Positions 47,201 to 56,708 of a stretch of 64,000 bases of DNA are shown piece by piece; position 1 is the stretch's first letter; each line of letters starts with the position of its first letter. This stretch comes from Bog-756 sp963828385. Its GTDB lineage: Bacteria; Actinomycetota; Acidimicrobiia; Acidimicrobiales; RAAP-2. A program made the translations under genes and the position numbers. Location: positions 2,294,001 through 2,358,000 of the forward strand of contig CAWHEF010000002.1 of the NCBI GenBank assembly GCA_963828385.1, written 5' to 3'. The notes under the pieces were generated by a model. It was not told the origin of the DNA and did not search any database. It saw only the letters and a program-made list of their open reading frames with translations.

Positions 47201-47566
47201 GACCGGAAGGCCTCTTCGACCATGAGGTGCACGGCGTCGGGGTCGAGGGCCACGTCGTCGTGGCAGAAGAGGAGGTAGTCGGCCCCTTCCACCATCGATC
47301 GCGACCTCGGTGGCGGTGGCCCCGAACCCCCGGTTCTCCTCGAGGCGGCGGACGTAGGCGGTCGGGAGCACGGCGGCCACCCGGAGCGTCAGCTCCTCCC
47401 TGCTGCCGGCGTCGAGCACGAGCACGGCCAGCTCGGCGTAGTCCTGGGCGGCGAGGGACCGGAGCGTCTCCTCGAACCATGCACCGGGATCGTGGGCCAC
47501 GACGACGGCGACGACCGGCGGTGCGAGCTCTTCCATCAGACGAGTGAGGCTATCGGGCCTGGCCAT
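44210..47566 (-). pseudogene. Giant GT2 glycosyltransferase-membrane fusion, three frameshifts
   Basis: About 1,120 residues when joined. N terminus: a GT2 domain, VVAVVVAHDPGAWFEETLRSL, RGFGATATEV, CHDDVALDPDAV, MGEDLDLCWRAQ (the acidic metal and acceptor motifs). From about residue 390 a dozen membrane helices form a GT-C-like region. A C-terminal outer domain ends with one more helix (SLLASVLTWIAVLLVLLG). Frame breaks lie near 47294, 44890 and 44430. The same two-part architecture beside DUF5719 is known in mycobacteria and streptomycetes. It would process a lipid-linked sugar for a wall glycan. Start ATG 47566; ATG 47536 is possible. Confidence 0.75.
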
Positions 47567-47599
47567 CCCCGAGAAGAGCCGGAGATCGGCTCGAAATGC

Positions 47600-47628
47600 T
47601 TGCAACTGTTTAACATCGGGTATACACT
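47600..47628 (+). promoter_or_regulatory. Promoter of the coiled-coil gene
   Basis: -35 TTGCAA (47600-47605), 17-base spacer, -10 TACACT (47623-47628). The start of transcription should be at or near ATG 47635. Confidence 0.65.
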
Positions 47629-47634
47629 TGCATC

Positions 47635-48132
47635 ATGCAGACCCGGCCCCGGCCTCGCCGTGGCCACCGCCAACCGGACCACCACCGAACCAAGGAGCCC
47701 ACCGTGCCCACCCCAAGAGTCCCCACGATCGACGCCGAAGAGATCGCCGCCGACGTCAAGAAGGCGGCGAAGGACGCCGTCGGACTGGCCAAGGACGCCA
47801 CCTACGTGGCCATCGGCGCCGGCGTGCTCGGCGTCCAGCGCGCTCAGGTCCGGCGGCAGGAGCTGAGCAAGCGTCTGGCCGATCCCCGGTCCGACATCGA
47901 GGGACGGCTGGACGCCGTCCGCGGCGACGTGCAGACCGCCCTCCAGTCGGTCGACGCCACCGTGGACGAGCTCCTCGAGCGGTTCGAGGACGTGGTCGAC
48001 CAGCTCGAGGATGCCATCGCCCCGCTCGAGGACCGGCTCCCCGGCCAAGCCCGGGAACTGGCCAAGCAGGCTCACGTCCAGGCGCGCGAGATCAGGACCC
48101 AACTTCGATCCCGGCTGCCGCGAGTCGCCTGA
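47635..48132 (+). CDS. Small alpha-helical coiled-coil protein
   Basis: 165 residues. After a basic, disordered 25-residue N terminus come amphipathic helices: IDAEEIAADVKKAAKDAVGLAKDATYVAIGAGVLG, then heptad-rich RRQELSKRLADPRSDIEG, VDELLERFEDVVDQLEDAIAPLEDRL. No domain is recognised; it resembles phasin-like or heparin-binding-hemagglutinin-like helical proteins of actinobacteria in character only. Two starts are possible. ATG 47635 is leaderless from a good promoter. GTG 47704 has AAGGAG 6 bases upstream and would drop the basic tail, leaving a 69-base leader. It converges on the epimerase at 48.2 kb. Confidence 0.65.
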   Translation: MQTRPRPRRGHRQPDHHRTKEPTVPTPRVPTIDAEEIAADVKKAAKDAVGLAKDATYVAIGAGVLGVQRAQVRRQELSKRLADPRSDIEGRLDAVRGDVQTALQSVDATVDELLERFEDVVDQLEDAIAPLEDRLPGQARELAKQAHVQAREIRTQLRSRLPRVA

Positions 48133-48209
48133 TCGCGCTCGGTCCGAGTTCCACCGGGTAGCGAGCGTCCGGCCCGGCCCCGTCCCGGACCGTTCGCCGC
48201 GCCAGGGTC

Positions 48210-49109
48210 TCAGTCCGCCTTCTGCCGCCAGTAGGAGAGGACGTCGGCAAGGGTCTCGTCGAGGGGGATCTCGGGCCACCAGCCCGTCGCCGCCCTGAGG
48301 CGAGTCGGATCGCCCCGCACCACCGGGACCTCCACCGGCCGCACGAGGTCCGGGTCGGTCACGAGGGACACGGACGTGCCGGCCTGCTCACCGAGGGCGC
48401 GGGCGATCGATTCGATGGAGACGTCCCGCCCCGAGCACACGTTGTAGGTCTCGCCCGGGCGTCCCCGCTCCACGAGGAGCCGGTAGGCGCGGACCACGTC
48501 CCGGACGTCGGTGAAGTCGCGTCGGGCGGAGAGGTTTCCGACCGGGATGGGGCCCGTCTTTGTGCGCTCGGCATCGACGATTCGTTTGGCCAGGGCGGAC
48601 ACGGCGAAGTCCGGGCTCTGCCCTGGACCGACGTGGTTGAACGGGCGGACGGTGACGACGTGCTGGCCGTGTCCCAGCCACGCCTGGGAGACCACCGCCT
48701 CGGCCGCCAGCTTGCTCGCCGCATACGGGGTGAGCGGCGCCGTCGGCGCCTGCTCGGTCAAGGGAAGGCGGTCGACGTCGGTCACGGCGCCGTAGACCTC
48801 GGCCGAGCTCGTCACGAGGACGCGGGGCCGGCTCGCACACGTGCGGGCGGCAGCGAGAAGGGCGGCGGTGCCGACGACGTTCACCTCGAGGACGTCGAGC
48901 GGCTCGTCCCACGACCGGCCCACATGGGTGAGCGCCGCCAGGTGGTAGATGGCGTCGGGCGCGGCCGCGGTGACCGCGTCGAGCAACGCAGCGGGATCGG
49001 TCACGTCGACTTCCCGGTCGATGACGACGACATCGTCGCCCACCATGCGCAGGTGCTCGGCCAACCAGTGGCCGACGAAACCGCGGCCGCCGGTGATGAG
49101 GGAGCGCAC
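48210..49109 (-). CDS. NAD-dependent epimerase/dehydratase (GDP-mannose dehydratase/reductase-like)
   Basis: 299 residues, extended SDR. GGRGFVGHWLAEHL (NAD loop), VTSSAEVYGAV and YAASK (Tyr-Lys pair) then RPFNHVGPGQSPDFAVSALAKR. The last segment is typical of GDP-mannose 4,6-dehydratase and GDP-6-deoxyhexose reductase. It may turn a GDP-hexose into a GDP-deoxyhexose for the surface polymer; the exact reaction is not certain. A TAGGGT box lies 8 bases before GTG 49109. Confidence 0.8.
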   Translation of the reverse strand: MRSLITGGRGFVGHWLAEHLRMVGDDVVVIDREVDVTDPAALLDAVTAAAPDAIYHLAALTHVGRSWDEPLDVLEVNVVGTAALLAAARTCASRPRVLVTSSAEVYGAVTDVDRLPLTEQAPTAPLTPYAASKLAAEAVVSQAWLGHGQHVVTVRPFNHVGPGQSPDFAVSALAKRIVDAERTKTGPIPVGNLSARRDFTDVRDVVRAYRLLVERGRPGETYNVCSGRDVSIESIARALGEQAGTSVSLVTDPDLVRPVEVPVVRGDPTRLRAATGWWPEIPLDETLADVLSYWRQKAD

Positions 49110-49157
49110 GGCGGCTCACCCTACCGGCTCACCGGCTCGCTCAACATGCCCTCCCGG

Positions 49158-50341
49158 TCACCACGACCGGGTCGACCGGGCCCCGGCGGCGGCGGCGTGT
49201 CGGTACGCGGCCAGGTGATCCTCGGCGCTCTGTGCCCACGTGTGGCGGGCGGCCACGTCGATGCCGGACCGCCGGCGGACCGCCCGGTCGCCGCCGACGT
49301 CCCTGCCGCCGAGGAAGGGGTCCGCGCGCCGCGGCCAGGGCTCCGGCGTCACCGGGAGGCACCAGGATTGCAGCGTCACCCGCCACCTCCTCCATGGCGG
49401 TGCCGGCAGTGGTGATGAGCGGCGCTCCACAGGCCAGGGCCTCGAGAGCGGGCAGGCCGAAGCCCTCGTACCTCGCCGGGTACACGGCGGCGGCGCACCG
49501 CCGGAGCAGGGCCGGCACCACCTCGTCGCCGACGTACCCGGTCACGACGACCCGGTCGGAGCAGCCAGAGGCGGCGATGGCCCCCCCGATGGCGGTCGCC
49601 CCCCACCCCGCTCCCCCGGCCAGGACGAGCAGCGCGTCCCGGTGCCCGCACGCCAGCCGGGCGAACGCCGACACCAGCGTCGGAACGTCCTTCCGGGGTT
49701 CGAGAGTTCCGACGAAGAGGAGGTAGGGCGACCCGGCACCGAGGCGCTCGTCGATGCGGGCGAGCAGCCCGCGGTCGGAGCCGGGAGCTGGTTCGACCGG
49801 GGCGAACCGGAGGGTGTCCACGCCATGGTGAGCCACGAAGACCTCGGCGTCGACCTGGCAGTCGCGCGCCATCTCCGATGCGGTGGCCCGGCTCGGGCAC
49901 ACGACGGCGGTCGCTCGCCGGGCGGCGACCCGGATGGCCCTTCTGAACAGCCGGACCTTGGATCGCTCGTGCCAGCCGGGGTCGACGAAGAAGCTGAGGT
50001 CGTGAACCGTGACGACGACAGGCAGCCTCGAGCGCTCGGGCATCGTGTAGTGGGGTCCGTGGTGGACCTCGGCCGCCGACCGGGCGATGAGGCCGGGCAG
50101 CCGCACCTGCTCCCACGCCAGGCGGAGCGGTCGCTGTGCGGGGCGCGCTGTCGACGACGGTGGCGCCCGGTGCGAGCCGACGCCACCGGGGCCCGTCGGA
50201 GCGCCGGGACCAGAGCGACAGCTCCACGTCGGGTCGGGCGTCGAGGGCGGTGGCCAGGGACCGGGTGTACTGGCCCGCTCCGACCGGCCGGTCCGGCACG
50301 GCCGTCACGTCGAGGGAGAGCCGCAGCGGAGCCTCAGCCAC
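49158..50341 (-). pseudogene. Glycosyltransferase family 4 (GT-B), frameshifted, third of a trio
   Basis: About 395 residues once joined. N-terminal half: RLSLDVTAVPDRPVGAGQYTRSLATAL. C-terminal half: LLFVGTLEPRKDVPTLVSAFARL, VVTGYVGDEVVPALLRRCAA, YPARYEGFGLPALEALACGAPLI, the GT4 nucleotide-sugar site with the Glu-x7-Glu pattern. Frame breaks lie near 50150 and 49340. Cytosolic and probably adding one sugar to a lipid-linked glycan; donor unknown. It begins 7 bases inside the preceding gene. Confidence 0.75.
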
Positions 50342-51508
50342 CGCCGGTCGCCCCCCGGCCCGTTCGGCGATCGGTCCGCGCCGACCTGCGCCCGGGGGCG
50401 CCCGACCCCCGGAGGGAGGACCAGAGCGCCACATGGGCTCGGGCACTGTTGGCCCAGGTGACCTCGGCGGCGCGGGCAAGGCCGGAGGCGACGAGGCGCG
50501 CCCTCAGACCCTCGTCGGTCGCCACCTCGACGAGCCCGTGGGCGATCGACTCGATGTCTTCGGGGTCCACCTCGTAGGCGGCGCCGCCCGTGCTCGGCAC
50601 CGGGCTCGCCACCACCGGTGTGCCGTGGGCCATGGCCTCGACGGGAGGCATCCCGTACCCCTCGAGCAGCGGTACGTAGGCGAACAGGCGGGCGGTGGCA
50701 GTAGAGGCCGGCGAGCCACCGGTGCCGACACGGCGCCGGCCGAGGACGACGCCGGGCCCGGACTCGAGCGGGCCACCCCAGCCGGACGGGCCCACCATGA
50801 CCAGGGGCCAGGGCTCGGGGAGCCGCGTCCCGGAGCGTCGAGTACGCCTCGACCAGCCGCAGCTGGTTCTTGCGCGGCTCGACGGTGCCGACGCTCAAGA
50901 GGAAGGGACCCTCGACCCCGAGACGGGCGAGCACGTCGCCGGCGGCGGCGAGGTCGGGGGACGGGAGGTGGTCACAGCCCATGGGGATGACGTCGATGCG
51001 GTCCGGCGCCACCCCGGCGTCACCGAGGTCGCCGGCCACGACCACCGAGGGCACGACGAAGTGCGACGCCCGCCGGACGGCCCGATGGAGGGCGGCTTCG
51101 TGCCAGGCCCGGCCCCGGGCCGGGATACGTGTCGGGCACCTGACGCCACAGCAGCGTCGTGGACGGTGACGGCCAGGGGCACGCCGGCCGGCTCCGGCGT
51201 GGCGAGCGACGTGGCGTGGACGACGTCGAAGCCCGCCGGGGCCCGGACGAGGCCCCGGTCCCAGCCCCGGGTCAGGAGACGCCCGGGCAGGCGCGACCGC
51301 CACAGCGGCGCCCCGAGATCGGACAGGGGCTCGGATGCCCCGGGAGGGCCGGGCGTGCGGCTGGCGGCGAGGACGGTCTGGGGCCGCTCGGCTTCGGGAA
51401 CGGAACGTCGAGCCCCTGGAGCAGTCCGCGGACGTAGGTGCCGATCCCGCCCGGCGCCCGGCGCCGGAGCTGCTCGCGCGAGCACGAGGACCCTGCGGCG
51501 CCGCTCAC
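50334..51508 (-). pseudogene. Glycosyltransferase family 4 (GT-B), frameshifted, second of a trio
   Basis: About 390 residues once joined. PGGIGTYVRGLLQGLDVPFP, then FDVVHATSLATPEPAGVPLAVTVHDAA, FLLSVGTVEPRKNQLRLVEAY, and VPLLEGYGMPPVEAMAHGTPVVASPV. At least five frame changes lie between 51480 and 50790. The start GTG 51508 overlaps the first gene's stop (GTGA). Same class as its neighbours; the donor sugar is unknown. Confidence 0.72.
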
Positions 51509-52689
51509 CCTCCGCCTCCGGTGCGAAGCGTCGGCGGCGTCGTGGTAGAGGGCGGCCAGGCCGGCGGCGCAGTCGGCCCAGGTGAACAGGTCGGCCCGGG
51601 CCGTCCCCCTCGACACGAGTGCGTCGATCTCGTCCCCGCCCTCGAGGACGCGGCCAGGGCGTCCGGCCATGGCGTCGCCGTCGCCCGGCTGGACGAGGAG
51701 GGCGCCGTCGCCCACGACCTCGGGGACGGCCCCGGCCGCCGTCGCCACCACGGGGACACCGGCGGCCATGGCCTGGAGCGGCGGGAACCCGAAGCCCTCG
51801 TAGACCGAGGGGAAGGCGAGGGCGGCGGCCCGCCGGAGCGTGGCATCGAGCTCGACGTCGTCGAGGTAGCCGGGCCGCACGATGCGGTCCCGGGCCGGCG
51901 AGGCGGCCACGGCGTCGAGGAAGCGTCGGACACCCCCACCCGTCCGATCCCACCACGACCAGGGCCACGTCGGGGTGGTCGGCGGCGACCGGGTCGAACG
52001 CCTCGACGAGGAGGGGGTAGTCCTTGCGGGGCTCGACGGTGCCGACGGCCAGGAGGTAGCGATGACACCCGCGCCGGCAGGGCGAACGGCGGTGCGCTCG
52101 TGTGCCCGGTCCGGGGCGGACAGCTGGCGCGGGCGCCGCGGCATGCCGTGGTGGACGGCCCGGACCCGGTCGGGGTCGGCCCCGAAGCTCGGCCACCACC
52201 TCGTCGGCCACGAACTGGGACGGCGTGTGGACCCAGGCGCCGTCGGCCACCGCCCGGCGCACCAGCTCCGGGTAGGCGAGGGTGGGGGCGTCGCACAGCT
52301 CCGGGTAGCGGACGACGGTCAGGTCGTGGACCGTCACGACCCGGGCGGCCCGGCGCGGTCGGGGGGACGACGAAGTTGGTGCCGTGGACGACGTGACCTC
52401 GGGCCGAGGAACCACTCGGCGGGCGGCATCCGGACCGGCGCCAGGCCGCGTGCAGCGGCCGGGCCGGCATGGCTCGCTGCCCGGTCGGCACGCCCGGCGG
52501 CACCCGGGCGGTGATGCCACGCCGGCGTCGCCAGCTGACGGCGAAGGCCCCGACGTCGACGTCGCCGCGCGGGGCCAGGCCGGCCAGCGCCCCGGCACAG
52601 AACACGCCGACGCCGGTCGGGCTCCCGAGCAACGGCGTGGCGTCGAAGGCGACCGAGAGCCGGGGTCGCTTCGGTGGCGGTCGCGACAC
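51505..52689 (-). pseudogene. Glycosyltransferase family 4 (GT-B), frameshifted, first of a trio
   Basis: About 390 residues once joined. RLSVAFDATPLLGSPTGVGVF, VVTVHDLTVVRYPELCDAPT, RYLLAVGTVEPRKDYPLLVEAF and ALAFPSVYEGFGFPPLQAMAAGVPVVAT are visible in different frames. At least four frame changes. GTG 52689 is the most likely start. It is divergent from cofD, 93 bases away. Confidence 0.72.
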
Positions 52690-52770
52690 GTCCGGCGGCA
52701 CGGACGGGAGCCTTGCACATCGCCTCGCCGTGGCCTCCGCCGGTCGCCTCCGGGACCGGGTCGAGTCGGG

Positions 52771-52783
52771 TAGCCTGCGCCGG
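52771..52783 (+). promoter_or_regulatory. Leaderless -10 box, cofD
   Basis: TAGCCT at 52771-52776, 6 bases, GTG at 52783. Confidence 0.4.
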
Positions 52784-53747
52784 TGATCCGCTGACACGAC
52801 CGCCCGAGCATCGTCGCACTGGCCGGCGGCGTGGGCGCCGCCCGCCTGCTCCGGGGCATGGTGGAGGTGGTCCCGCCGGCCGAGGTCACCGCCGTCGTCA
52901 ACACCGGCGACGACACCGTGCTCCACGGGCTCCACATCTCCCCCGACCTCGACACCGTCCTCTACACCCTGGCCGGTGCCATCAACCCCGAGACCGGTTG
53001 GGGTCTGGCCGGCGAGACGTGGCGGGTCATGGACCCGCTCCGGGCGCTCGGCGGCGTGACCTGGTTCAACCTCGGCGACAAGGACCTCGCCACCCACTGC
53101 TACCGGACCCAGCGGCTCGCCGAGGGAGCGTCCCTGTCCGAGGTCACCGCCGAGCTTGCGGCGTCGTTGGGCGTCGACCTCCGGTTGGTGCCGGTGACCG
53201 AACGACCCCCTCCGCACCATGGTCCGCCTGGCCGACGGAGCAGAGGTCGGGTTCCAGGAGTACTTCGTCGAGCGGCGCCACGACGTGGTCACGTCGGGCG
53301 ATCCGCTTCGACGGCGCCGGAGCCGCTCGGCCGGCCCCGGGCGTGCTGCGATGCCCTGGCCGGGGCCGACGTGATCGTGGTGTGCCCGTCCAACCCGGTC
53401 GTGTCGATCGGGCCCGTCCTGTCCGTGCCGGGCGTCACCGAGGTGCTCGGCGCGAGACGCTCGGCGACGGTCGGCGTCTCGCCCATCGTCGCCGGGGCCG
53501 CCCTGAAAGGGCCGGCCGACCGGCTGCTCGTCGAGCTCGGGCTTCGAGTCATCGGTAGTCGGCGTGGCCCGCTGGTACGCGCGACCTGGCTCGGGACCCT
53601 GGTGATCGACGAGGCCGACGCCGACCTGGCCCCGGCGGTCGAGGACGGAGGGCGTCCGCTGCGTGGTGGCGCCACCATCATGGCGGACGCCGACCGGGCG
53701 GCGGCGCTCGTCGCGGGTGGTGCTCGATGCCGTCGCCGAGGCGGTGA
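52783..53747 (+). pseudogene. cofD: 2-phospho-L-lactate/PEP guanylyl-activated FO transferase (CofD/FbiA), frameshifted
   Basis: About 320 residues once joined. It attaches phospholactate or phosphoenolpyruvate to FO to make (dehydro-)F420-0. Motifs: ALAGGVGAARLLRGM, VVNTGDDTVLHGLHISPDLD, WFNLGDKDLATH, VVCPSNPVVSIGPVL and SPIVAGAALKGPADRL. At least four frame changes; those near 53205, 53305 and 53349 each need one base removed. An in-frame TGA at 52792 just after the proposed GTG also points to a sequence error. Next gene is cofE. Confidence 0.78.
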
Positions 53748-54472
53748 GGCCCCGTGCTGCGCCCGTGCACCGGTCTTACCCGGTCGCGGGCATGGGCGAG
53801 GTCCGGCCGGGCGACGATCTCGGCCGTTCTGCTGGCCGATGTCGCTCGGCGGGTCGGCTCCGGGACGGGTGGGACGTGGTGGTGGTGACCCAGAAGGTGG
53901 TGTCCAAGGCCGAGGGCCGGATCGTGGCCGTCGACCCGAGACGACCACGGGGCCAAGCGGGCCCTGGTCGAGGCGGAGTCGGTCCGGGTCCTCCGGCGGC
54001 GGGACGAGCTGCTCATCACCGAGACCCGCCACGGGTTCGTCTGCGCCAACGCCGGCGTCGACCTGTCCAACGTCGACGACGGTACCGCCGCCCTCCTGCC
54101 CGTCGACCCCGACCGGTCGGCCCGCCGGATCCGCGACGGCCTCCACCACCGCCTCGGGTCGACGTGGGCGTGATCGTCTCCGACACGTTCGGCCGGACGT
54201 GGCGACAAGGGGTGACCGACGTGGCCATCGGGATCGCCGGGGTGGCCGGTGTCGTCGACCTGCGGGGCACCCGCGGACGCCAACGGACGGGTCCTCGAGG
54301 TCGACCGAGGTGTGCGTGGCCGACGAGCTGGCCGGCGCGGCCGAGCTCGTCATGGGCAAGGCGCGGGGCATACCCGCCGCCGTCGTGCGGGGCGTGGACC
54401 CCGCGTGGCTCCGGCCGTCGTCGGTCGCCGACCGAGATCGTCCGACCGCCGGCAGAGGACCTCTTCCGCTGA
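53744..54472 (+). pseudogene. cofE: Coenzyme F420:L-glutamate ligase (CofE/FbiB N-terminal type), frameshifted
   Basis: About 242 residues once joined. It adds gamma-linked glutamates to F420-0. YPVAGMGEVRPGDDLG, DVVVVTQKVVSKAEGRIVAVDP, LLITETRHGFVCANAGVDLSN, GVIVSDTFGRTWRQGVTDVAIG and VMGKARGIPAAVVRG are all typical. It stops after the ligase domain; the nitroreductase domain that mycobacterial FbiB carries at the C terminus is absent. At least four frame changes. GTG 53744 or 53765 are possible starts. Confidence 0.78.
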
Positions 54473-54555
54473 AGGGCGCCCGACCCCCGGCAGGACCGCG
54501 ACGCCCCGACGCCCCGTCGCACCGCCGCCGGGCCGGTCCAGGGTGGCGGCCGCAG

Positions 54556-55722
54556 GTGCCGGGCCCGAGCACGGCGGCGCCCATCCGATGGGCCCGGGTG
54601 GCGATCACGGCGATCTTCTTCGTCCACGGACTCGTGTTCGCCTCGTGGGTCGCCCACATCCCCCACGTGAAGTCGGCTCTCCATCTGGGCGACGGCGCCC
54701 TCGGCCTCGCCCTCCTCGGAGCACCGCTCGGCTCCGTCCTGGCCATGGTGGTGGTCGGCCGAGCGCTCCCCCACCACGACAGCCGGACCGTGGTCCAGGT
54801 GGCGCTCGTCGGCTACTGCGCCGCCGGACCGGTGGTGGGCCTGTCCGGCTCGTTCGGGGCGTTCTTCGCCGTCTTCCTGGTGCGGGGCGCGTTCCAGGGA
54901 GCGCTCGACGTCGCCATGAACACCCAGGGCCTCACGGTCGAGACCGCCGCCCGAAGGGTCCTCATGCCCGGGTTCCACGGCTGGTGGAGCATCGGGTCGA
55001 TGGCCGGCGCCGGGCTGGGGGCGGCTGGTGTCGCCCTCGGGCTGACCCTGAGCGTCCAGCTCCTGGTGGTGGCGGCCCCGTGCCTGGCCGTCGCCGGGTG
55101 GCTCACGACCCGCCTCCTCCCCGACCCCGGTGTCCCCGTCCCCGCTCACGGGAGGAGCGGCGGGAGCGTGCTCCGACCGGCTGTGCTCGTGCTCGGCGCC
55201 ATCGCCCTTGCCGACATGCTCTGCGAGGGAGCTGTCGCCGACTGGGCGGCGGTCTACCTGCGCGACTCACTCCGCACCGCTGCCGCCGTCGCCGCCCTCG
55301 GATACACCGCTTTCTCCCTGGCCATGGTGGTCGTCCGTTTGAGCGGGAACCGGCTCTTGTCCCGGTTCTCCTCGCGGCTCGTCGTCCCGGCCCTGGCCGC
55401 ACCGGCGGCGGTCGGCCTGGCCTCATCGCTGCTCGTCGGCGGATCCGCCGCCTTCTTCGTCGGGCTCGTTCTGCTGGGCTGCGGCCTGGCCTCGGTGGTC
55501 CCCGTCTGCTTCCGGGCCGCCGGGTCCCTCCCCGGACTCGATCCGGGACGGGCGGTGGCGGCGGTAGCCGGCTTCGGCTGGGCCGGCTTCGTGTTCGGGC
55601 CGCCCGTCATCGGCGCCGTCGCCCAGGCGGCATCCCTCCGGGTGGCGCTCGGGCTGGTCCCCCTTCTGACCGCGGCCGTGGCCGTCACCGCCTTCGTGTC
55701 CGAGCCGTTTCGCCGCACGTGA
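54556..55722 (+). CDS. MFS transporter, 12 helices
   Basis: About 388 residues. Twelve hydrophobic segments; FFVHGLVFASWVAHIPHVKSALHL is the first helix and cytoplasmic loop, RVLMPGFHGWWSIGSMAG and CEGAVADWAAVYLRDSL are characteristic of the YbjJ-like MFS subgroup. Substrate unknown. GTG 54556 is used; GTG 54598 would shorten it by 14 residues. It follows cofE by 83 bases, so it may share that transcript, but a role with F420 is not established. Confidence 0.82.
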   Translation: MPGPSTAAPIRWARVAITAIFFVHGLVFASWVAHIPHVKSALHLGDGALGLALLGAPLGSVLAMVVVGRALPHHDSRTVVQVALVGYCAAGPVVGLSGSFGAFFAVFLVRGAFQGALDVAMNTQGLTVETAARRVLMPGFHGWWSIGSMAGAGLGAAGVALGLTLSVQLLVVAAPCLAVAGWLTTRLLPDPGVPVPAHGRSGGSVLRPAVLVLGAIALADMLCEGAVADWAAVYLRDSLRTAAAVAALGYTAFSLAMVVVRLSGNRLLSRFSSRLVVPALAAPAAVGLASSLLVGGSAAFFVGLVLLGCGLASVVPVCFRAAGSLPGLDPGRAVAAVAGFGWAGFVFGPPVIGAVAQAASLRVALGLVPLLTAAVAVTAFVSEPFRRT

Positions 55723-55737
55723 CCGTTCGCCCGTCCC

Positions 55738-56705
55738 CTAGGCGGCGCCGGGGCCGGCCCGACCGCGCATGAACTCGAGCACGGCGGCAGCACCGGCGCC
55801 GAGCTCGGTCCACGGCCGCCAACCGAGCTGGATCTCGGCCCGGGTCACATCGAGGCTGTTCCGGGCCAGCTCGCCCGGGCGAAGTGGGGCGTAGACGGCC
55901 CGGGGCTCACAGCCGGCTTGGACGGCCATCTCGCGGTAGAGCTCGTTGACCGAGGTCTCCTGCCCGGTTCCGATGTTGCAGACGAGGCCGCCGCCCCGGG
56001 TGGCCGCGCGCACGAAGGCGTCGACCACGTCGTCGACGTAGACGAAGTCCCGGGTCTGCTCGCCGTCCCCGAAGATCGTGGCCGGCTCGCCGGCCAGCAG
56101 GCGCTCGGCGAAGATGGCTACCACCCCGGCCTCGCCGTGGGGATCCTGCCTGGGCCCGTACACGTTGGCGAGGGCCAGGGCCACGAACTCGAGGGCGTGG
56201 AGCTCGCGGTAGGCGACGAGATAGTCGATCCCGGCCTTCTTCGACACGCCGTAGGGCGACAGCGGGCGCTGGGGCAGCGACTCGGCGAGCGGCAACTCGG
56301 CGTCGTCGGGCTCGCCGTAGAGCGTGCCGCCGCTGCCGGCGAAGACCACCCGCTGGCGTGCCGCAGGCCCGCGCCCCCTCGAGCACCTGCAGCGTGCCGA
56401 TCAGGTTGACCTCGGCGTCGAAGACCGGGATCGGCGACCGACACCCGAACGTCGTTCTGGGCGGCCAGGTGGAACACGACCTCGGGCCGGCGCCGGCCCA
56501 TGAGGGCGACCACCTCCGGTGAGCGCACGTCCATCTGGTGCACGGTGAGCTGGCGGCCTCCGGCGCTGGCCCGGGCATCGGCCAGGTTGGCCAGCGAGCC
56601 GGTCGACAGGTCGTCGATCACGTCGACGGTATGGCCTTCGGCCAGGAGGCGGTCGACCAGGGTGGAGCCGATGAACCCGGCGCCTCCGGTGACGAGCGCC
56701 TGCAC
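55738..56705 (-). pseudogene. NAD-dependent epimerase (UDP-glucose 4-epimerase-like), frameshifted
   Basis: About 320 residues once joined, extended SDR. LVTGGAGFIGSTLVDRLL (NAD loop), VFHLAAQNDVRVSV, SPYGVSKKAGIDYL (Tyr-x3-Lys), LANVYGPRQDPHGEAGVVAIF and EQTRDFVYVDDVVDA. It would interconvert UDP-glucose and UDP-galactose or a similar pair. Two frame changes, near 56440 and 56360. The GTG start lies 3 bases after the nucleotidyltransferase stop. Confidence 0.8.
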
Positions 56706-56708
56706 CGC

